62,920 nucleotides of DNA, from NCBI RefSeq assembly GCF_944321625.1, contig NZ_CALUMA010000026.1:1-62920 (forward strand). Direction: 5' to 3'. Under the pieces are notes generated by a model. It was given only the letters and a program-made list of their open reading frames with translations. It was not told the origin of the DNA and searched no databases. Within the stretch, counting starts at the first letter, position 1; every line of letters starts with the position of its first letter. This stretch comes from an uncultured Slackia sp. Lineage in GTDB: Bacteria; Actinomycetota; Coriobacteriia; Coriobacteriales; Eggerthellaceae. Below, in pieces: positions 15,393 to 24,757 of the stretch. Made by a program: the position numbers and the translations under genes.

Positions 15393-18017
15393 GTGCAGAA
15401 CCACGAGGTCGAGGTCGAAACAAGCGACGAAATCATTGCGAAATCTGGCGCGAACGCCTATGGCGCGCTGGGGAAGCTCGCGCCGAGCTGGTGGGAGCCC
15501 GAGGACGGAAGCGAGCCCGAGCCCTGGCGCACGGCCGATGAGGCGTTCGAGCAGTTCCTCGAATGGACGGTGGGGCTGGGGCTTGAGCTGTGGCCCCATC
15601 AGGAGGACGCGCTCATGGATCTGGCAGCTGGCAACCACGTGATTCTGGGCACGCCCACAGGGTCGGGCAAATCCATGGTGGCGCTGGGCATGCACTTCAT
15701 GGCTATGTGCACCGGGCGCACGTCGTATTACACCGCCCCCATCAAAGCGCTGGTCAGCGAGAAGTTCTTCAATCTCGTGAACCTGCTCGGTCGCGAGAAC
15801 GTGGGCATGATCACAGGCGACGTGCACATCAACACCAAGGCCCCCGTCATCTGCTGTACGCAGGAGATTCTGGCGAATCAGGCGCTGCGCGAAGGCGAGG
15901 ACGCCGATATCGGATGCGTGGCGGTGGACGAGTTCCACTTCTATGGTGAATCCGATCGCGGCTGGGCGTGGCAGGTGCCGCTGCTCACGCTTCCCCAGAC
16001 GCAGTTCTTGCTGATGAGCGCCACGTTGGGCGACGTGACTCAGATCGCGCAGTCGCTGGAGCGTCAGAGCGGACGCGCGGTAGATGTGGTGGCGGATGCC
16101 CCGCGCCCCGTGCCGCTCGCGTTCGAATACGTGAAAACGCCAGTGGAATCTACCGTCGAGCTGGCGCTGCGTGAGGGTAAGGCGCCCATCTACATTGTGC
16201 ATTTCTCGCAGGACGCCGCCATCGCCACCGCGCAGGCGCTCGCCAGCTACGGCGTGGCCACCAAGGAGCAACGCGAGGCGGTGAAGGCCGCCGCCAAGGG
16301 CACCCGCTTCACCACGGGATTCGGCAAAATCCTGCAACGCCTTTTGGGATGCGGCGTGGGCGTGCACCACGCGGGCATGCTGCCACGGTACCGCCTGCTG
16401 GTGGAAAAGCTCGCTCAGCAGGGGCTCTTGCCGGTAATCTGTGGAACCGACACGCTGGGCGTGGGCATCAACGTGCCCATCCATACGGTGCTGTTCACGG
16501 CGCTCACCAAGTACGACGGCGTGCGCCAGCGCCGCCTGCGAGCGCGCGAATTCCATCAGATTGCCGGTCGCGCCGGGCGCTCGGGCTTCGACACCGAGGG
16601 CCTGGTAATCGCCGAGGCGCCCGAACACGAAATCGAGAACGAGAAGGCGCGTCTCAAGGCCGCGGGCGACGAGAAAAAGCTGCGCAAGCTCAAGAAAAAG
16701 AAGGCTCCGGAGGGGTTCGTCAACTGGAGCGAGCAGACTTTCGATCGTCTGCGCGAGGCGCCGCCCGAGACACTTGTGCCGCACATGCGCATCACGCATT
16801 CGATGGTGCTCTCGCTAGTATCGCAGGGCGGCGATGCGTGGGCGCGCACCCAAAAGCTCATCGCCGATTCATCGCAGTCCGACGAGCAGAAGGTCGCGCT
16901 CACTCAGCGCGCTTCGGAGGTGTTCTCCACGCTCATCGATGCGGGCGTGGTGGAGCGCCACGAGTTGGAGGACGGTTCGGTCGAGTATGCCAACACGGTT
17001 GATTTGCCTGAGGATTTTGCGCTTGACCAGCCGCTTTCGCCGTTCCTGCTGGCGGCGCTCGATCTGCTGGAACCCGAGGACCCCAACTATGCCTTGGATG
17101 TGATCTCGCTTGTCGAGGCCACGCTGGAAGACCCGCGTCAGGTGCTGCGCGCCCAAGAGCGTGCGGCTCGCGAGCGCGCCGTGGCCGAGATGAAGGCCGA
17201 GGGCGTCGAATACGAGGAGCGCATGGAGCGCTTGGCCGACGTGACGTATCCGAAGCCCCTGGAGGACGTGATAACGTTCGCTTTTGGCAAATACTGCGAA
17301 ACGGTGCCGTGGGCGCGCGACTATGAGCCGAGCCCTAAGTCTATTCTGCGCGACATGGTGGAGACGGCCTCCGACTTCAAGACGTACGTGAACCGCTACA
17401 AGATCGCGCGCTCGGAGGGGCTGCTTCTGCGCTACCTGTCGGATGCGTTCCGCGTGTTGGACCGCACCATTCCCGAATCGCGTCGCGATGAGCGCCTGGA
17501 GGACATCACCGCATGGCTGGATTTCGTGGTGCACTCGATCGACTCCAGCTTGGTGGACGAATGGGAAAACGCCGGCTCGGAGGATGCCGAAAACGCCGCC
17601 GCTCCCGATGCCGCTCAGTCCGTGGTGCGCGACCGTCGTGGACTCACCGTGCTGGTGCGCAACGCGCTGTTCCGTCGCGTGAGGCTGGCGGCGCTGGGCA
17701 AGCTGGAAGATCTGGGCGATTTGGATGCCGACCTGGGATATCCGGAGCGCCGCTGGCAACAGCTTCTGGATGCGTTCTACGAGCAGCATGAGGAGATCAT
17801 GCTTGACGGCGACGCGCGTTCGATGGCCTATCTGGTCATCGATGAGTCCGACGAGGAAAGCGCGCACGTGTGGCACGTGGCGCAAACGTTCAAGGATTCC
17901 GACGACGACCGTGATTTCATGATTCGTGCCGACGTGGATTTGGATGCGACGCAGGAAAGCGGCGAGGCGACGTTTGCGAACTACCACGTGGGATTCGCGG
18001 AAGACGTGCTGGGATAG
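15393..18017 (+). CDS. Ski2-like DEAD/DEAH-box RNA helicase with DUF3516-type C-terminus
   Basis: The 874-residue superfamily 2 helicase has Walker A GTPTGSGKS (86-94), APIKALVSEKF, DEFH (179-182), LMSATLG, the RecA2 motifs VGVHHAGMLPRYR, GTDTLGVGINVP and FHQIAGRAGRSGFD, and then a long helical C-terminal region typical of actinobacterial Ski2-like proteins (DUF3516). These unwind RNA and are thought to act in RNA decay or ribosome biology. The GTG at 15393 is the most likely start. The frame is open further upstream, but that part lies over the divergent gene's promoter. A lysine-rich linker (KKLRKLKKKKAPEGF) follows the helicase core. The downstream YdcF gene starts 37 bases after the stop. 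Confidence 0.87.
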   Translation: MQNHEVEVETSDEIIAKSGANAYGALGKLAPSWWEPEDGSEPEPWRTADEAFEQFLEWTVGLGLELWPHQEDALMDLAAGNHVILGTPTGSGKSMVALGMHFMAMCTGRTSYYTAPIKALVSEKFFNLVNLLGRENVGMITGDVHINTKAPVICCTQEILANQALREGEDADIGCVAVDEFHFYGESDRGWAWQVPLLTLPQTQFLLMSATLGDVTQIAQSLERQSGRAVDVVADAPRPVPLAFEYVKTPVESTVELALREGKAPIYIVHFSQDAAIATAQALASYGVATKEQREAVKAAAKGTRFTTGFGKILQRLLGCGVGVHHAGMLPRYRLLVEKLAQQGLLPVICGTDTLGVGINVPIHTVLFTALTKYDGVRQRRLRAREFHQIAGRAGRSGFDTEGLVIAEAPEHEIENEKARLKAAGDEKKLRKLKKKKAPEGFVNWSEQTFDRLREAPPETLVPHMRITHSMVLSLVSQGGDAWARTQKLIADSSQSDEQKVALTQRASEVFSTLIDAGVVERHELEDGSVEYANTVDLPEDFALDQPLSPFLLAALDLLEPEDPNYALDVISLVEATLEDPRQVLRAQERAARERAVAEMKAEGVEYEERMERLADVTYPKPLEDVITFAFGKYCETVPWARDYEPSPKSILRDMVETASDFKTYVNRYKIARSEGLLLRYLSDAFRVLDRTIPESRRDERLEDITAWLDFVVHSIDSSLVDEWENAGSEDAENAAAPDAAQSVVRDRRGLTVLVRNALFRRVRLAALGKLEDLGDLDADLGYPERRWQQLLDAFYEQHEEIMLDGDARSMAYLVIDESDEESAHVWHVAQTFKDSDDDRDFMIRADVDLDATQESGEATFANYHVGFAEDVLG

Positions 18018-18054
18018 GTTCGCCATTTGAGAAGCGAGTGAAGAGGAGTGCGAT

Positions 18055-18795
18055 ATGGCGGAATTGATCTTGACGATACTCGGCATCGCGTGCGTCGTGT
18101 ACGGTTTCTGCATCCTCGCCGTTGGCTCGGGCACGATGTTTTTCGCCGTGTGGTTTGGCATTGCGGCGCTGTTCTTCGCGGTTGCGGCCGGCATTCATTT
18201 CGAGTGGATTGAGAGGGTTCCCGCGGCGGCGAAGTGGGCGGGCGCCGTCGCGCTCGCTGCGGTCGTGGCTGTGTGCGCGGTGGAAACGGCGTTCATTGCC
18301 GGCAGCTTCAACGCGGTGGGCAAGCCCGGGCTGGATTACATTATCGTGCTGGGCGCCCAGGTCAAAGAGGAGGGGCCGAGCATCGTGCTGCGCTACCGGC
18401 TGGATGCCGCTGCCGATTACCTGCGAGAGAACCCCGAGACCCAATGCATCGTGACGGGCGGGCAAGGGGCGAACGAGCCGTTCACCGAAGCAGAGGGCAT
18501 GCGCGACTATCTGGTGAATATCGGCATAGACGAGTCGCGCATCATCCTTGAACCGCGCGCCCTGAACACGCAGCAGAACATCGCCTACAGCATGACGCTC
18601 ATGGATTCGCCGGATGCCTCGGTTGGCGTTGTGACCAACAATTTCCACGTGTTCCGCGGCGTTAGCCTTGCGAAGAAGCAGGGGCTAACCGATACGTGCG
18701 GTATCGCCGCGCCGTCCAACCCGCTTTACTTGCCCAACAACATCTTGCGCGAATACTTTGGCATCACGAAAGACTTTCTGGCGGGGAATCTCTAG
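18055..18795 (+). CDS. YdcF family (DUF218) membrane protein
   Basis: The 246-residue protein has three N-terminal membrane spans (residues about 3-80) followed by a DUF218 domain: YIIVLGAQVKEEGPSIVLRYRL, CIVTGGQGANEP, TEAEGMRDYLVNIGI, LEPRALNTQQNIAYS and VVTNNFHVFRG. The family includes ElyC/SanA/YdcF, linked to envelope or lipid-carrier metabolism. The exact substrate is unknown. The soluble domain would face one side of the membrane after the spans. GAAGAGGAG lies before the ATG. It is probably cotranscribed with the helicase gene. Confidence 0.85.
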   Translation: MAELILTILGIACVVYGFCILAVGSGTMFFAVWFGIAALFFAVAAGIHFEWIERVPAAAKWAGAVALAAVVAVCAVETAFIAGSFNAVGKPGLDYIIVLGAQVKEEGPSIVLRYRLDAAADYLRENPETQCIVTGGQGANEPFTEAEGMRDYLVNIGIDESRIILEPRALNTQQNIAYSMTLMDSPDASVGVVTNNFHVFRGVSLAKKQGLTDTCGIAAPSNPLYLPNNILREYFGITKDFLAGNL

Positions 18796-18843
18796 CAGTC
18801 GGGTGGAAAACCTCGCGCTGTGCGCATGTTTAACGGTAAGACG

Positions 18844-18882
18844 GTGGCCCCGAGCGACACAAGGGAAGTCGCTCGGGGCCAC
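18844..18882. terminator. 15-bp perfect hairpin between convergent genes
   Basis: GTGGCCCCGAGCGAC (18844-18858) pairs perfectly with GTCGCTCGGGGCCAC (18868-18882) around a 9-base loop. It lies between the convergent YdcF and HIRAN genes. There is no clear T-run, so it is either a weak bidirectional terminator or an RNA-stabilising stem. Confidence 0.6.
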
Positions 18883-19034
18883 GTTGTGAATAGGAATTCT
18901 TAAGGGCTTTGGTTGACATGCAAGAAAGGCGAATGCGAAGCGCGGGCACCCGGAGAGGATAACCGGAAAGGAAAGGAGAGAAAGGGACGACCGGCTGCCG
19001 CCCTCCATCCGCCTTTCTTGCGTCTGGGGATGGG

Positions 19035-19367
19035 CTATTCGGTGCGTGCGTCTTTGACGAACACGCCGATGCGGACTTGCTCCCAAGGATCGGCGTCGGG
19101 CTTCACCTGGAGTACGCGCGCCTCCAAGATGCTGCCGTGGCCGTAGAAGGCAAGTAGCGAAAGCAGGCTGTTCTGGCTTGCGGGCACGTAGCCCAGTTTC
19201 ACGCTCTGGCGGAACAGCGCGACCGCTTCGGGGTCGTACGGATTTTCAGGCTCGGCGACAAGGTCGATCTGCATGCCGGGCTTGAGTTCGCTCAGGACCA
19301 GCGCGCCGTCCCAATGCTGGAAACCGGCGATGAAGAATGCGTCGATGCGGCGAGACGGCTCGTACAT
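19035..19367 (-). CDS. HIRAN domain protein
   Basis: The 110-residue protein is a stand-alone HIRAN domain: FFIAGFQHWDGALVLSELKPGMQIDLVAEPENPYDPEAVALF, then KLGYVPASQNSLLSLLAFYGHG and a final beta strand with ARVLQVKPDADPWEQVRIGVFV. HIRAN domains bind single-stranded DNA 3' ends or damaged DNA, and in bacteria stand-alone copies have unclear roles. The AEPENPYDPEAV core is the family hallmark. It is divergent from the WYL regulator with about 120 bases between them. Confidence 0.85.
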   Translation of the reverse strand: MYEPSRRIDAFFIAGFQHWDGALVLSELKPGMQIDLVAEPENPYDPEAVALFRQSVKLGYVPASQNSLLSLLAFYGHGSILEARVLQVKPDADPWEQVRIGVFVKDARTE

Positions 19368-19486
19368 GGTTCCTCGATTCCTTGGATTGCTTTCGATGGT
19401 TGCAGAATACGCTTCTTTTCAGATTCGAATGTCCCTTTTGTGGTACAGTGGGCAAGAAAGTTTTTGTGAATCCGAAGGGGGGCGTC

Positions 19487-20476
19487 ATGGCTGCGAATAA
19501 CAAGCAGAAGCTCAAGCTGCTGGCCATCATGCGCATGCTGCAGGACGAGACCGATTCCGAGCGCGGTCTCACCATGCGCGACATCATCGAGCGCCTTGAG
19601 GCTCAGGGCATCGAGGCGGAGCGCAAAAGCATCTATCGCGACATCGAGACGCTGCGCGAATTCGGGTTCGACATCGCCACCTACCAGCGCTCTCCCGTGC
19701 AGTACGCCATCGCGCGACGCGATTTCTCAATCTCGGAGCTCATGCTGATGGTGGACGCCGTGGAATCGAGCCGCTTCCTTACACGGCGGCAGTGCGACGT
19801 CCTGGTGCGCAACATCAAGCTCCTGGCGAGCGATCGCGAACGCGCTCTGCTCGACAAGCGTATTCATGTGGCAGGCCGCGTGAAATCCAAGAACGATTCG
19901 GTATTCAGCAACGTGGACATCATCCATGAGGCGCTGCGCCTGCGCCGCAAGGTGTCGTTCCTCTATTTCAAGCTTGGCCCTGACGGCAAGCGCCAAATTC
20001 AGCACAACGGCGATCCCTACGTTCTTACGCCGGTGAAGGTGGTGTATGCGGGAGGCTTCTACTACGTCACCATGTACAGCGATAGCCATGAGGGGTTCGC
20101 CGACTATCGCATAGACCGCATGCATCGGATCAAGGTGACCGACGAGCCGGCGACGCGCAACGAGCGCATCACGCGCCACGCGTTCGACGATGCCGAGTAC
20201 CAGAACTTCGGGCGCTTCGGCGGCGATGCGGTGAATGTGGCGCTGGATGTGGCGGCGGACAAGGCGGATATCGTGTTCGATCGCTTCGGCGACGCCGTGC
20301 AGATGGGGCCTGTCGATGCGCAGACGGGCCGCGTCCAGGCGTTCGTGATCGTGCGCAAAAGCGAGCAGTTCTTCGGGTGGGTCGCCGGTTTAGGCGGCAC
20401 CGTGAAGATAGCCGAACCGCAGGGGCTGGTCGACGAATACCGCGCGTATCTTCAGAAGCTTATCGACCAGCTGTGA
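19487..20476 (+). CDS. WYL-domain transcriptional regulator
   Basis: The 329-residue protein has an N-terminal winged helix (LLAIMRMLQDETDSERGLTMRDIIERL..SIYRDIETLREFGFDI) and a WYL domain (IIHEALRLRRKVSFLYFKLGPDGKR..YVLTPVKVVYAGGFYYVTMYSD..FADYRIDRMHRIKV). WYL regulators respond to ligands, often nucleic acids or nucleotides, and many control defence or DNA-damage genes. The ATG at 19487 is used because the upstream frame is not coding-like; GAAGGGGGG precedes it. The 3' end overlaps the convergent gene by 17 bases. Confidence 0.85.
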   Translation: MAANNKQKLKLLAIMRMLQDETDSERGLTMRDIIERLEAQGIEAERKSIYRDIETLREFGFDIATYQRSPVQYAIARRDFSISELMLMVDAVESSRFLTRRQCDVLVRNIKLLASDRERALLDKRIHVAGRVKSKNDSVFSNVDIIHEALRLRRKVSFLYFKLGPDGKRQIQHNGDPYVLTPVKVVYAGGFYYVTMYSDSHEGFADYRIDRMHRIKVTDEPATRNERITRHAFDDAEYQNFGRFGGDAVNVALDVAADKADIVFDRFGDAVQMGPVDAQTGRVQAFVIVRKSEQFFGWVAGLGGTVKIAEPQGLVDEYRAYLQKLIDQL

Positions 20477-21017
20477 GGAACGGCGCTTCCGGCGGATCTT
20501 GAGGGGCGGGCAAGGTGCATTGCGGGGCAAGCCGCGCCACGAGCGAGCCGTCGTCGAGGATGCTTACTTTCAGAATGGCCTTCGTGTCGAGTGTCAGTTC
20601 AAGAGATTGACTCTTCGCCATTGGCGTGCTGGGACCTGAAATGCTGGGCTCTGGATTTGCCGTAGCCTTGTCGACCTGTGAACCAACCGCTTCGGACAGC
20701 GCGGGAAACCTGATGAACTCATGCGTCACGAATCTCTTGCCCTCGTCTGCCGCATAGAGGGAGAGCGGCGCTTCGCGGCGCACTTCATGCTGAGAGGCTT
20801 CATCGTTCGCTTGCGGTGCGCTTGCAGCCCAGCCAAGCTGCCCGTCGTCGTCGATGCCCACGATAAAATCGGCGGATTCCATACGGATGGTGATGGGCGC
20901 GTGAATGTTCCACGCGCGGTTCTCTTCGTCCCAGACGCGCAGGATATCCGCTATCCATTCGCCTTCGATGCCGGCAAGCGCCGCGCTCTTCGAGGTGGAG
21001 GTTTGCTCTTGGCTCAT
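20460..21017 (-). CDS. Uncharacterised 185-residue protein
   Basis: I do not recognise this protein. The N-terminal part (residues 15-60) is beta-rich: GEWIADILRVWDEENRAWNIHAPITIRMESADFIVGIDDDGQLGW. A central helix follows (EVRREAPLSLYAADEGKRFVTHEFIRF), and after a Pro/Ser linker the C-terminus has ELTLDTKAILKVSILDDGSLVARL. There is no signal peptide or membrane span. GGAGGCTCC-type sequence upstream of the ATG fits a ribosome site (complement of 21018-21030). It overlaps the WYL regulator end by 17 bases, on the opposite strand. Confidence 0.65.
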   Translation of the reverse strand: MSQEQTSTSKSAALAGIEGEWIADILRVWDEENRAWNIHAPITIRMESADFIVGIDDDGQLGWAASAPQANDEASQHEVRREAPLSLYAADEGKRFVTHEFIRFPALSEAVGSQVDKATANPEPSISGPSTPMAKSQSLELTLDTKAILKVSILDDGSLVARLAPQCTLPAPQDPPEAPFLTAGR

Positions 21018-21217
21018 GGAGGCTCCTTGCTGCGTCCGAGGCGCCCGGGCATGGCGTGTCGGCCGGTTTCTTGAATGATTTGCGAACTTGCGTACGATAC
21101 TATCGGCATCGTCCATCTGCCATGGGCTGTTTCTGGGACATGCAAGAAAAAATCCCGGAGTATCATGGGCAAGCAAGCATAGGTTGATTCAGTACGGCTC
21201 TTTTGAAAGGTGCGCTT

Positions 21218-22069
21218 ATGAATCGTTCGAATCCCGCATCGAAGTCCAATCTTCGTGCTGCCGTATACGGCGCTGCCGTCGGCGATGCACTGGGCGTGCC
21301 CTTTGAATTCCGGGTGCGTGATACCTTCGAGTGCGTCGACATGGTGGGGCACGGCTCGCACAATAGGCCGGCAGGCACGTTTTCTGACGATACGTCGATG
21401 CTGCTTGCCACCTGCGACAGCATTCGCGCGAAACGCGGCGGCATAGACTGCGATGATATGCGCAAGCGATTCGGAGATTGGCTCTATCGGGGCAGCTACA
21501 CGCCGGACGGCGTGGTGTTCGATGTGGGAAATACCGTGTCCACGGCGCTTGCCGAGGGGGAGGGGTGCAAGGGCGAGCGCTCCAACGGCAACGGGTCGCT
21601 CATGCGCATCATCCCGCTGGCGTTCGCGCGTGCGTCCGACGAGGATATCGAAGGCGTTTCCGCCATCACGCATGCCCATGCTCTCTCGAAGCGTTCGTGC
21701 GTCGTATTCGTGCGCATCGCCCGCGACCTGATGGCGCGCAAAGAGGCGACGGATGCGATCTATGACGCATTCGTCGATGAGGCCGATCCTCTGCTGGCGA
21801 ATCTTTCCGATGTCTACGCATGGAAGCGTGAGGATGTTGAATCGAGCGGTTACGTGCTCCATACGTTGGGGGCATCGCTCTGGTGTCTTGCTAACACTGA
21901 GAGCTACGCCGAATGCGTGCTTGCGGCGGTGAACCTTGGAAGCGACACTGACACCACGGCATGCGTCGCAGGGGCTTTGGCGGGAATCGTGTACGGCATG
22001 GAAGGCATTCCCAAGGAATGGGTGGAAACGCTTCGCGGCAAAGACGTGATTGAGCGCTGCTTGTTCTAG
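21218..22069 (+). CDS. ADP-ribosylglycohydrolase family protein
   Basis: The 283-residue protein matches the ADP-ribosylglycohydrolase/DraG fold: AAVYGAAVGDALGVPFEF at the start, TFSDDTSMLLAT (the metal-binding Thr-Asp-Asp), NGNGSLMRIIPLA in the middle, and GSDTDTTACVAGALAG (second metal site) near residue 245. These enzymes remove ADP-ribose from proteins, nucleic acids or small molecules with two Mg2+ ions. The metal residues are intact. The start at 21218 has GAAAGG upstream. A stem just after the stop (AGCGGG 22068-22073 with CCCGCT 22085-22090) may terminate transcription. Confidence 0.88.
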   Translation: MNRSNPASKSNLRAAVYGAAVGDALGVPFEFRVRDTFECVDMVGHGSHNRPAGTFSDDTSMLLATCDSIRAKRGGIDCDDMRKRFGDWLYRGSYTPDGVVFDVGNTVSTALAEGEGCKGERSNGNGSLMRIIPLAFARASDEDIEGVSAITHAHALSKRSCVVFVRIARDLMARKEATDAIYDAFVDEADPLLANLSDVYAWKREDVESSGYVLHTLGASLWCLANTESYAECVLAAVNLGSDTDTTACVAGALAGIVYGMEGIPKEWVETLRGKDVIERCLF

Positions 22070-22301
22070 CGGGCGAAAGCAAAACCCGCTTCAGGTTTTC
22101 CGCGTGAAAGTCGTTTCCAGGATTTTCTGCATGGTATTAGCCGGATGCTTTTAAGAACCGGCGCAAGAACCGGCAAACGGCTGCGGCATTTCGCTTCCCC
22201 ATCATGCCATCGGCCGAATTTGACCGGCGAGCGGCATGGGGTTTTGCGTCGCTGGCGTACTATAAGCCTGTATGTCCAAACTGATTCGCCAGGAGATTCC
22301 C

Positions 22302-23720
22302 ATGTTTGAATTTCGCGAACTGACACCCGAGCTGATCGAGCAGCTTATCGCCATCGTCGGCGAGGACAATTGCCTTACCGGCGAGAACATCGGCGAGGAT
22401 TACACGCGCGATGAGATGCCCATCTACGGCACGCATACGCCCGACGCGGTGTGCCTGCCCGCCTCCACCGAAGAGGTCGCGGCCATCATGAAGCTGTGCA
22501 ACGATAACTGCATCCCCGTCACGGTGCGCGGCGCCGGAACGGGCCTGGTAGGCGGGTGCGTCGCACGGGATGGCGGCCTGGTGTTGTGCACCATGCGCAT
22601 GGATAAGATTCTCGAATACGACGAGCGCAACTTTACCGTGCGCGTGCAGCCCGGCGTGCGCCTGTGCGATCTGGCGGAAGACGCTACAAAACACGGTTTC
22701 ATGTATCCGCCCGATCCCGGCGAGAAGACCGCTTCGGTGGGCGGCAACGTGAGCACCAACGCCGGCGGCATGCGTGCCGTGAAGTACGGCACTACGCGCG
22801 ATTACGTGCTGGCCATGACCGTGGTGCTTCCCAGCGGCGAGGTGCTCGAGCTCGGCCCCGCCGTCACCAAGACGAGCTCCGGCTACAGTCTGCTGCATCT
22901 GATGATCGGCTCCGAGGGCACGCTTGGCATCATCTGCGAACTCACCCTCAAACTGATCCCCGATCCGCAGGCCGATACCTCGTTCATTCTTCCCTTCGCC
23001 GATATCAAGACGGCCATCAGCTCGGTGCCGTCCATCAAGCTGGCCGGTCTGAGCCCGCAGTCGATTGAGTTCATGGAGCGCGACATCGTGGATTCTTCGG
23101 CCGATTTCACCGGCAACCACGTGTTTCCTACGGTGGTGCAGGGCCAGGAGGCGGGTGCCTATATCCTGGTTACGCTCGACGGTAACGATGAAGATGAAAT
23201 CTTCCAGCGCGCCGAGATTCTGGCGGGCGTGGCCGACGAGGCGGGTGCCTTCGACGTGCTGGTGGTGGACACGCCCTCTGAGAAGGATGCCGTGTGGGCC
23301 GCTCGCAGCGCGTTTCTGACTGTCATAGAGTCCGAGGCCGACCTGTGCGACGAGATGGACGTGGTGGTGCCTGTGGACAGCATCGCCGAGTTCTTGGAAT
23401 TCGTGCATGACCGAGGGGAGGAAAACGGCGTGCGCATCCGCTCGTTCGGCCATGCGGGCGACGGCAACCTGCATATCTACTGCGTGGGCAACGATGTCGA
23501 TCGCGACGATTTCCTTGCGCGCACGGAGAAGATCATGGATGCAGCCTATGCCAAGTGCGCCGAGCTCGGCGGCCAGGTATCGGGCGAACACGGAATCGGG
23601 TACGCCAAGAAGCGTTATCTGCGCGAGTCGGCGGGCGATACCGCCATCGCGCTCATGGACGGCATCAAGCGCGTGTTCGATCCCAAGGGCATCCTGAATC
23701 CTGGCAAGGTGTGCCGCTAA
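22302..23720 (+). CDS. FAD-binding oxidase, GlcD / D-lactate dehydrogenase type
   Basis: The 472-residue protein has the FAD_binding_4 domain (PASTEEVAAIMKLCNDNCIPVTVRGAGTGLVGGCV; PPDPGEKTASVGGNVSTNAGGMRAVKYG) and an FAD-oxidase C-terminal domain with the metal-binding His motifs (SFGHAGDGNLHIYCVGND and GEHGIGYAKKRYL). This is the GlcD/lactate-dehydrogenase layout. The enzyme oxidises a D-2-hydroxy acid (glycolate, D-lactate or 2-hydroxyglutarate). No Fe-S partner (GlcF) or electron-transfer flavoprotein is adjacent, so the electron acceptor is unclear. The ATG at 22302 is preferred (AGGAGATT upstream) over the one at 22272. Confidence 0.9.
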   Translation: MFEFRELTPELIEQLIAIVGEDNCLTGENIGEDYTRDEMPIYGTHTPDAVCLPASTEEVAAIMKLCNDNCIPVTVRGAGTGLVGGCVARDGGLVLCTMRMDKILEYDERNFTVRVQPGVRLCDLAEDATKHGFMYPPDPGEKTASVGGNVSTNAGGMRAVKYGTTRDYVLAMTVVLPSGEVLELGPAVTKTSSGYSLLHLMIGSEGTLGIICELTLKLIPDPQADTSFILPFADIKTAISSVPSIKLAGLSPQSIEFMERDIVDSSADFTGNHVFPTVVQGQEAGAYILVTLDGNDEDEIFQRAEILAGVADEAGAFDVLVVDTPSEKDAVWAARSAFLTVIESEADLCDEMDVVVPVDSIAEFLEFVHDRGEENGVRIRSFGHAGDGNLHIYCVGNDVDRDDFLARTEKIMDAAYAKCAELGGQVSGEHGIGYAKKRYLRESAGDTAIALMDGIKRVFDPKGILNPGKVCR

Positions 23721-23927
23721 GGAGTCGCGCAGTATCGTCACGCCCGCTACATGGGCGCTGGCATAGCGGGCGCCGTGGCCTGACGACTGACGGGGTCCCT
23801 GTCGCCTTCTGCCGCCGGATGCGGCACGTGGGCGGCGGCGAGCGGCGGTTCGGGCGCGGCGCTGATAGAATTTGGTAAACACCTGAGGCGTTTGCCTTGG
23901 GACAAGCGACGAAGATAGGAGTTGCAT

Positions 23928-24506
23928 ATGTCCAAGAAGGTTCTTCTGTTCTGCGGCGATTTCACCGAGGATTACGAGACCATGGTCCCGTTCCAGGCAC
24001 TGTCTATGCTGGGCTATCAGGTGGACGCCGTGTGCCCCGACAAGAAGGCTGGCGAGACCGTGGCCACCGCCGTCCATGACTTCCTCGGCGAGCAGACCTA
24101 CACCGAGCTGCGCGGCCATAACTTCGCGCTGACCGCCGATTTCGACGCGGTGAAGACTGAGGATTACGAGGGCCTGTTCATCACGGGCGGTCGTGCCCCC
24201 GAGTACATTCGCCTGAACCCCCGCGTTCTCGAGATCACCCGCGAGTTCTTCGCCGCCGGCAAGCCCGTCGCCGCCATCTGCCACGGCCCGCAGGTCCTGG
24301 CCGCTGCCGGTGTGCTCGAAGGCTACAAGGCAACCGCCTATCCCGCCGTCGGCCCCGATGTGACCAACGCGGGCGGCACCTATGTTGAGGTGGGCATGGA
24401 TGAGGCCGTGGTCGATCGCAACCTGGTCACCGCTCCCGCATGGCCGGCCGACACTGCCATCTGCCGCGAGTTCGCCAAGCTGATGGGTGCCACCTGGGAG
24501 ATCTAG
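23928..24506 (+). CDS. DJ-1/PfpI family protein
   Basis: The 192-residue protein belongs to the class I glutamine amidotransferase-like fold: [25 protein letters not shown] opens it, with the conserved Glu near residue 14, and [18 protein letters not shown] forms the nucleophile elbow with the reactive Cys and adjacent His. This matches the PfpI/YhbO subgroup, reported as stress proteins with deglycase, chaperone or hydratase claims. The biochemical role is debated. GATAGGAG precedes the ATG at 23928. The codon use is very GC3-rich and regular, as in highly expressed genes. The gene is followed by a clear terminator. Confidence 0.9.
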   Translation: MSKKVLLFCGDFTEDYETMVPFQALSMLGYQVDAVCPDKKAGETVATAVHDFLGEQTYTELRGHNFALTADFDAVKTEDYEGLFITGGRAPEYIRLNPRVLEITREFFAAGKPVAAICHGPQVLAAAGVLEGYKATAYPAVGPDVTNAGGTYVEVGMDEAVVDRNLVTAPAWPADTAICREFAKLMGATWEI

Positions 24507-24549
24507 TTCTGTAGGCGTGCCGTGCAAACGCCGGTTTGCACGCGCTTTG

Positions 24550-24594
24550 CTCCCCGGCTCTGGATGCGTAAGCATTCGGACCGGGGAGTTTTTG
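24550..24594 (+). terminator. Rho-independent terminator after the DJ-1/PfpI gene
   Basis: CTCCCCGG (24550-24557) pairs with CCGGGGAG (24581-24588). The loop holds a second small stem (ATGC with GCAT), and TTTTTGT follows at once. Confidence 0.85.
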
Positions 24595-24670
24595 TATGCC
24601 GCGGCGATGGGCTCGGCATCGCGATGCGGCGCGAAAGTGGCTTATGGGACAAAACAGGCACGCAAGAGAA

Positions 24671-24711
24671 CGGGCGCTTGCCGTTTCGCGTTTTGCGACG
24701 GCAAGCGCCCG
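24671..24711. terminator. Bidirectional hairpin between convergent genes
   Basis: CGGGCGCTTGCCG (24671-24683) pairs perfectly with CGGCAAGCGCCCG (24699-24711). It is followed by TTTGCTC on the plus strand and by TTCTCTTGC on the minus strand. It separates the DJ-1/PfpI gene from the proline iminopeptidase gene. Confidence 0.75.
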
Positions 24712-24757
24712 TTTGCTCAGCGGCATGAAGCCTTATGACCGCACTTGTTCTCCTGGC

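Noticed and set aside
22260-24575. A 771-codon minus-strand open frame across the GlcD and DJ-1/PfpI genes
   Set aside because: Both plus-strand genes carry clear family motifs and ribosome sites. The antisense frame is His/Arg/Gly-rich without motifs.
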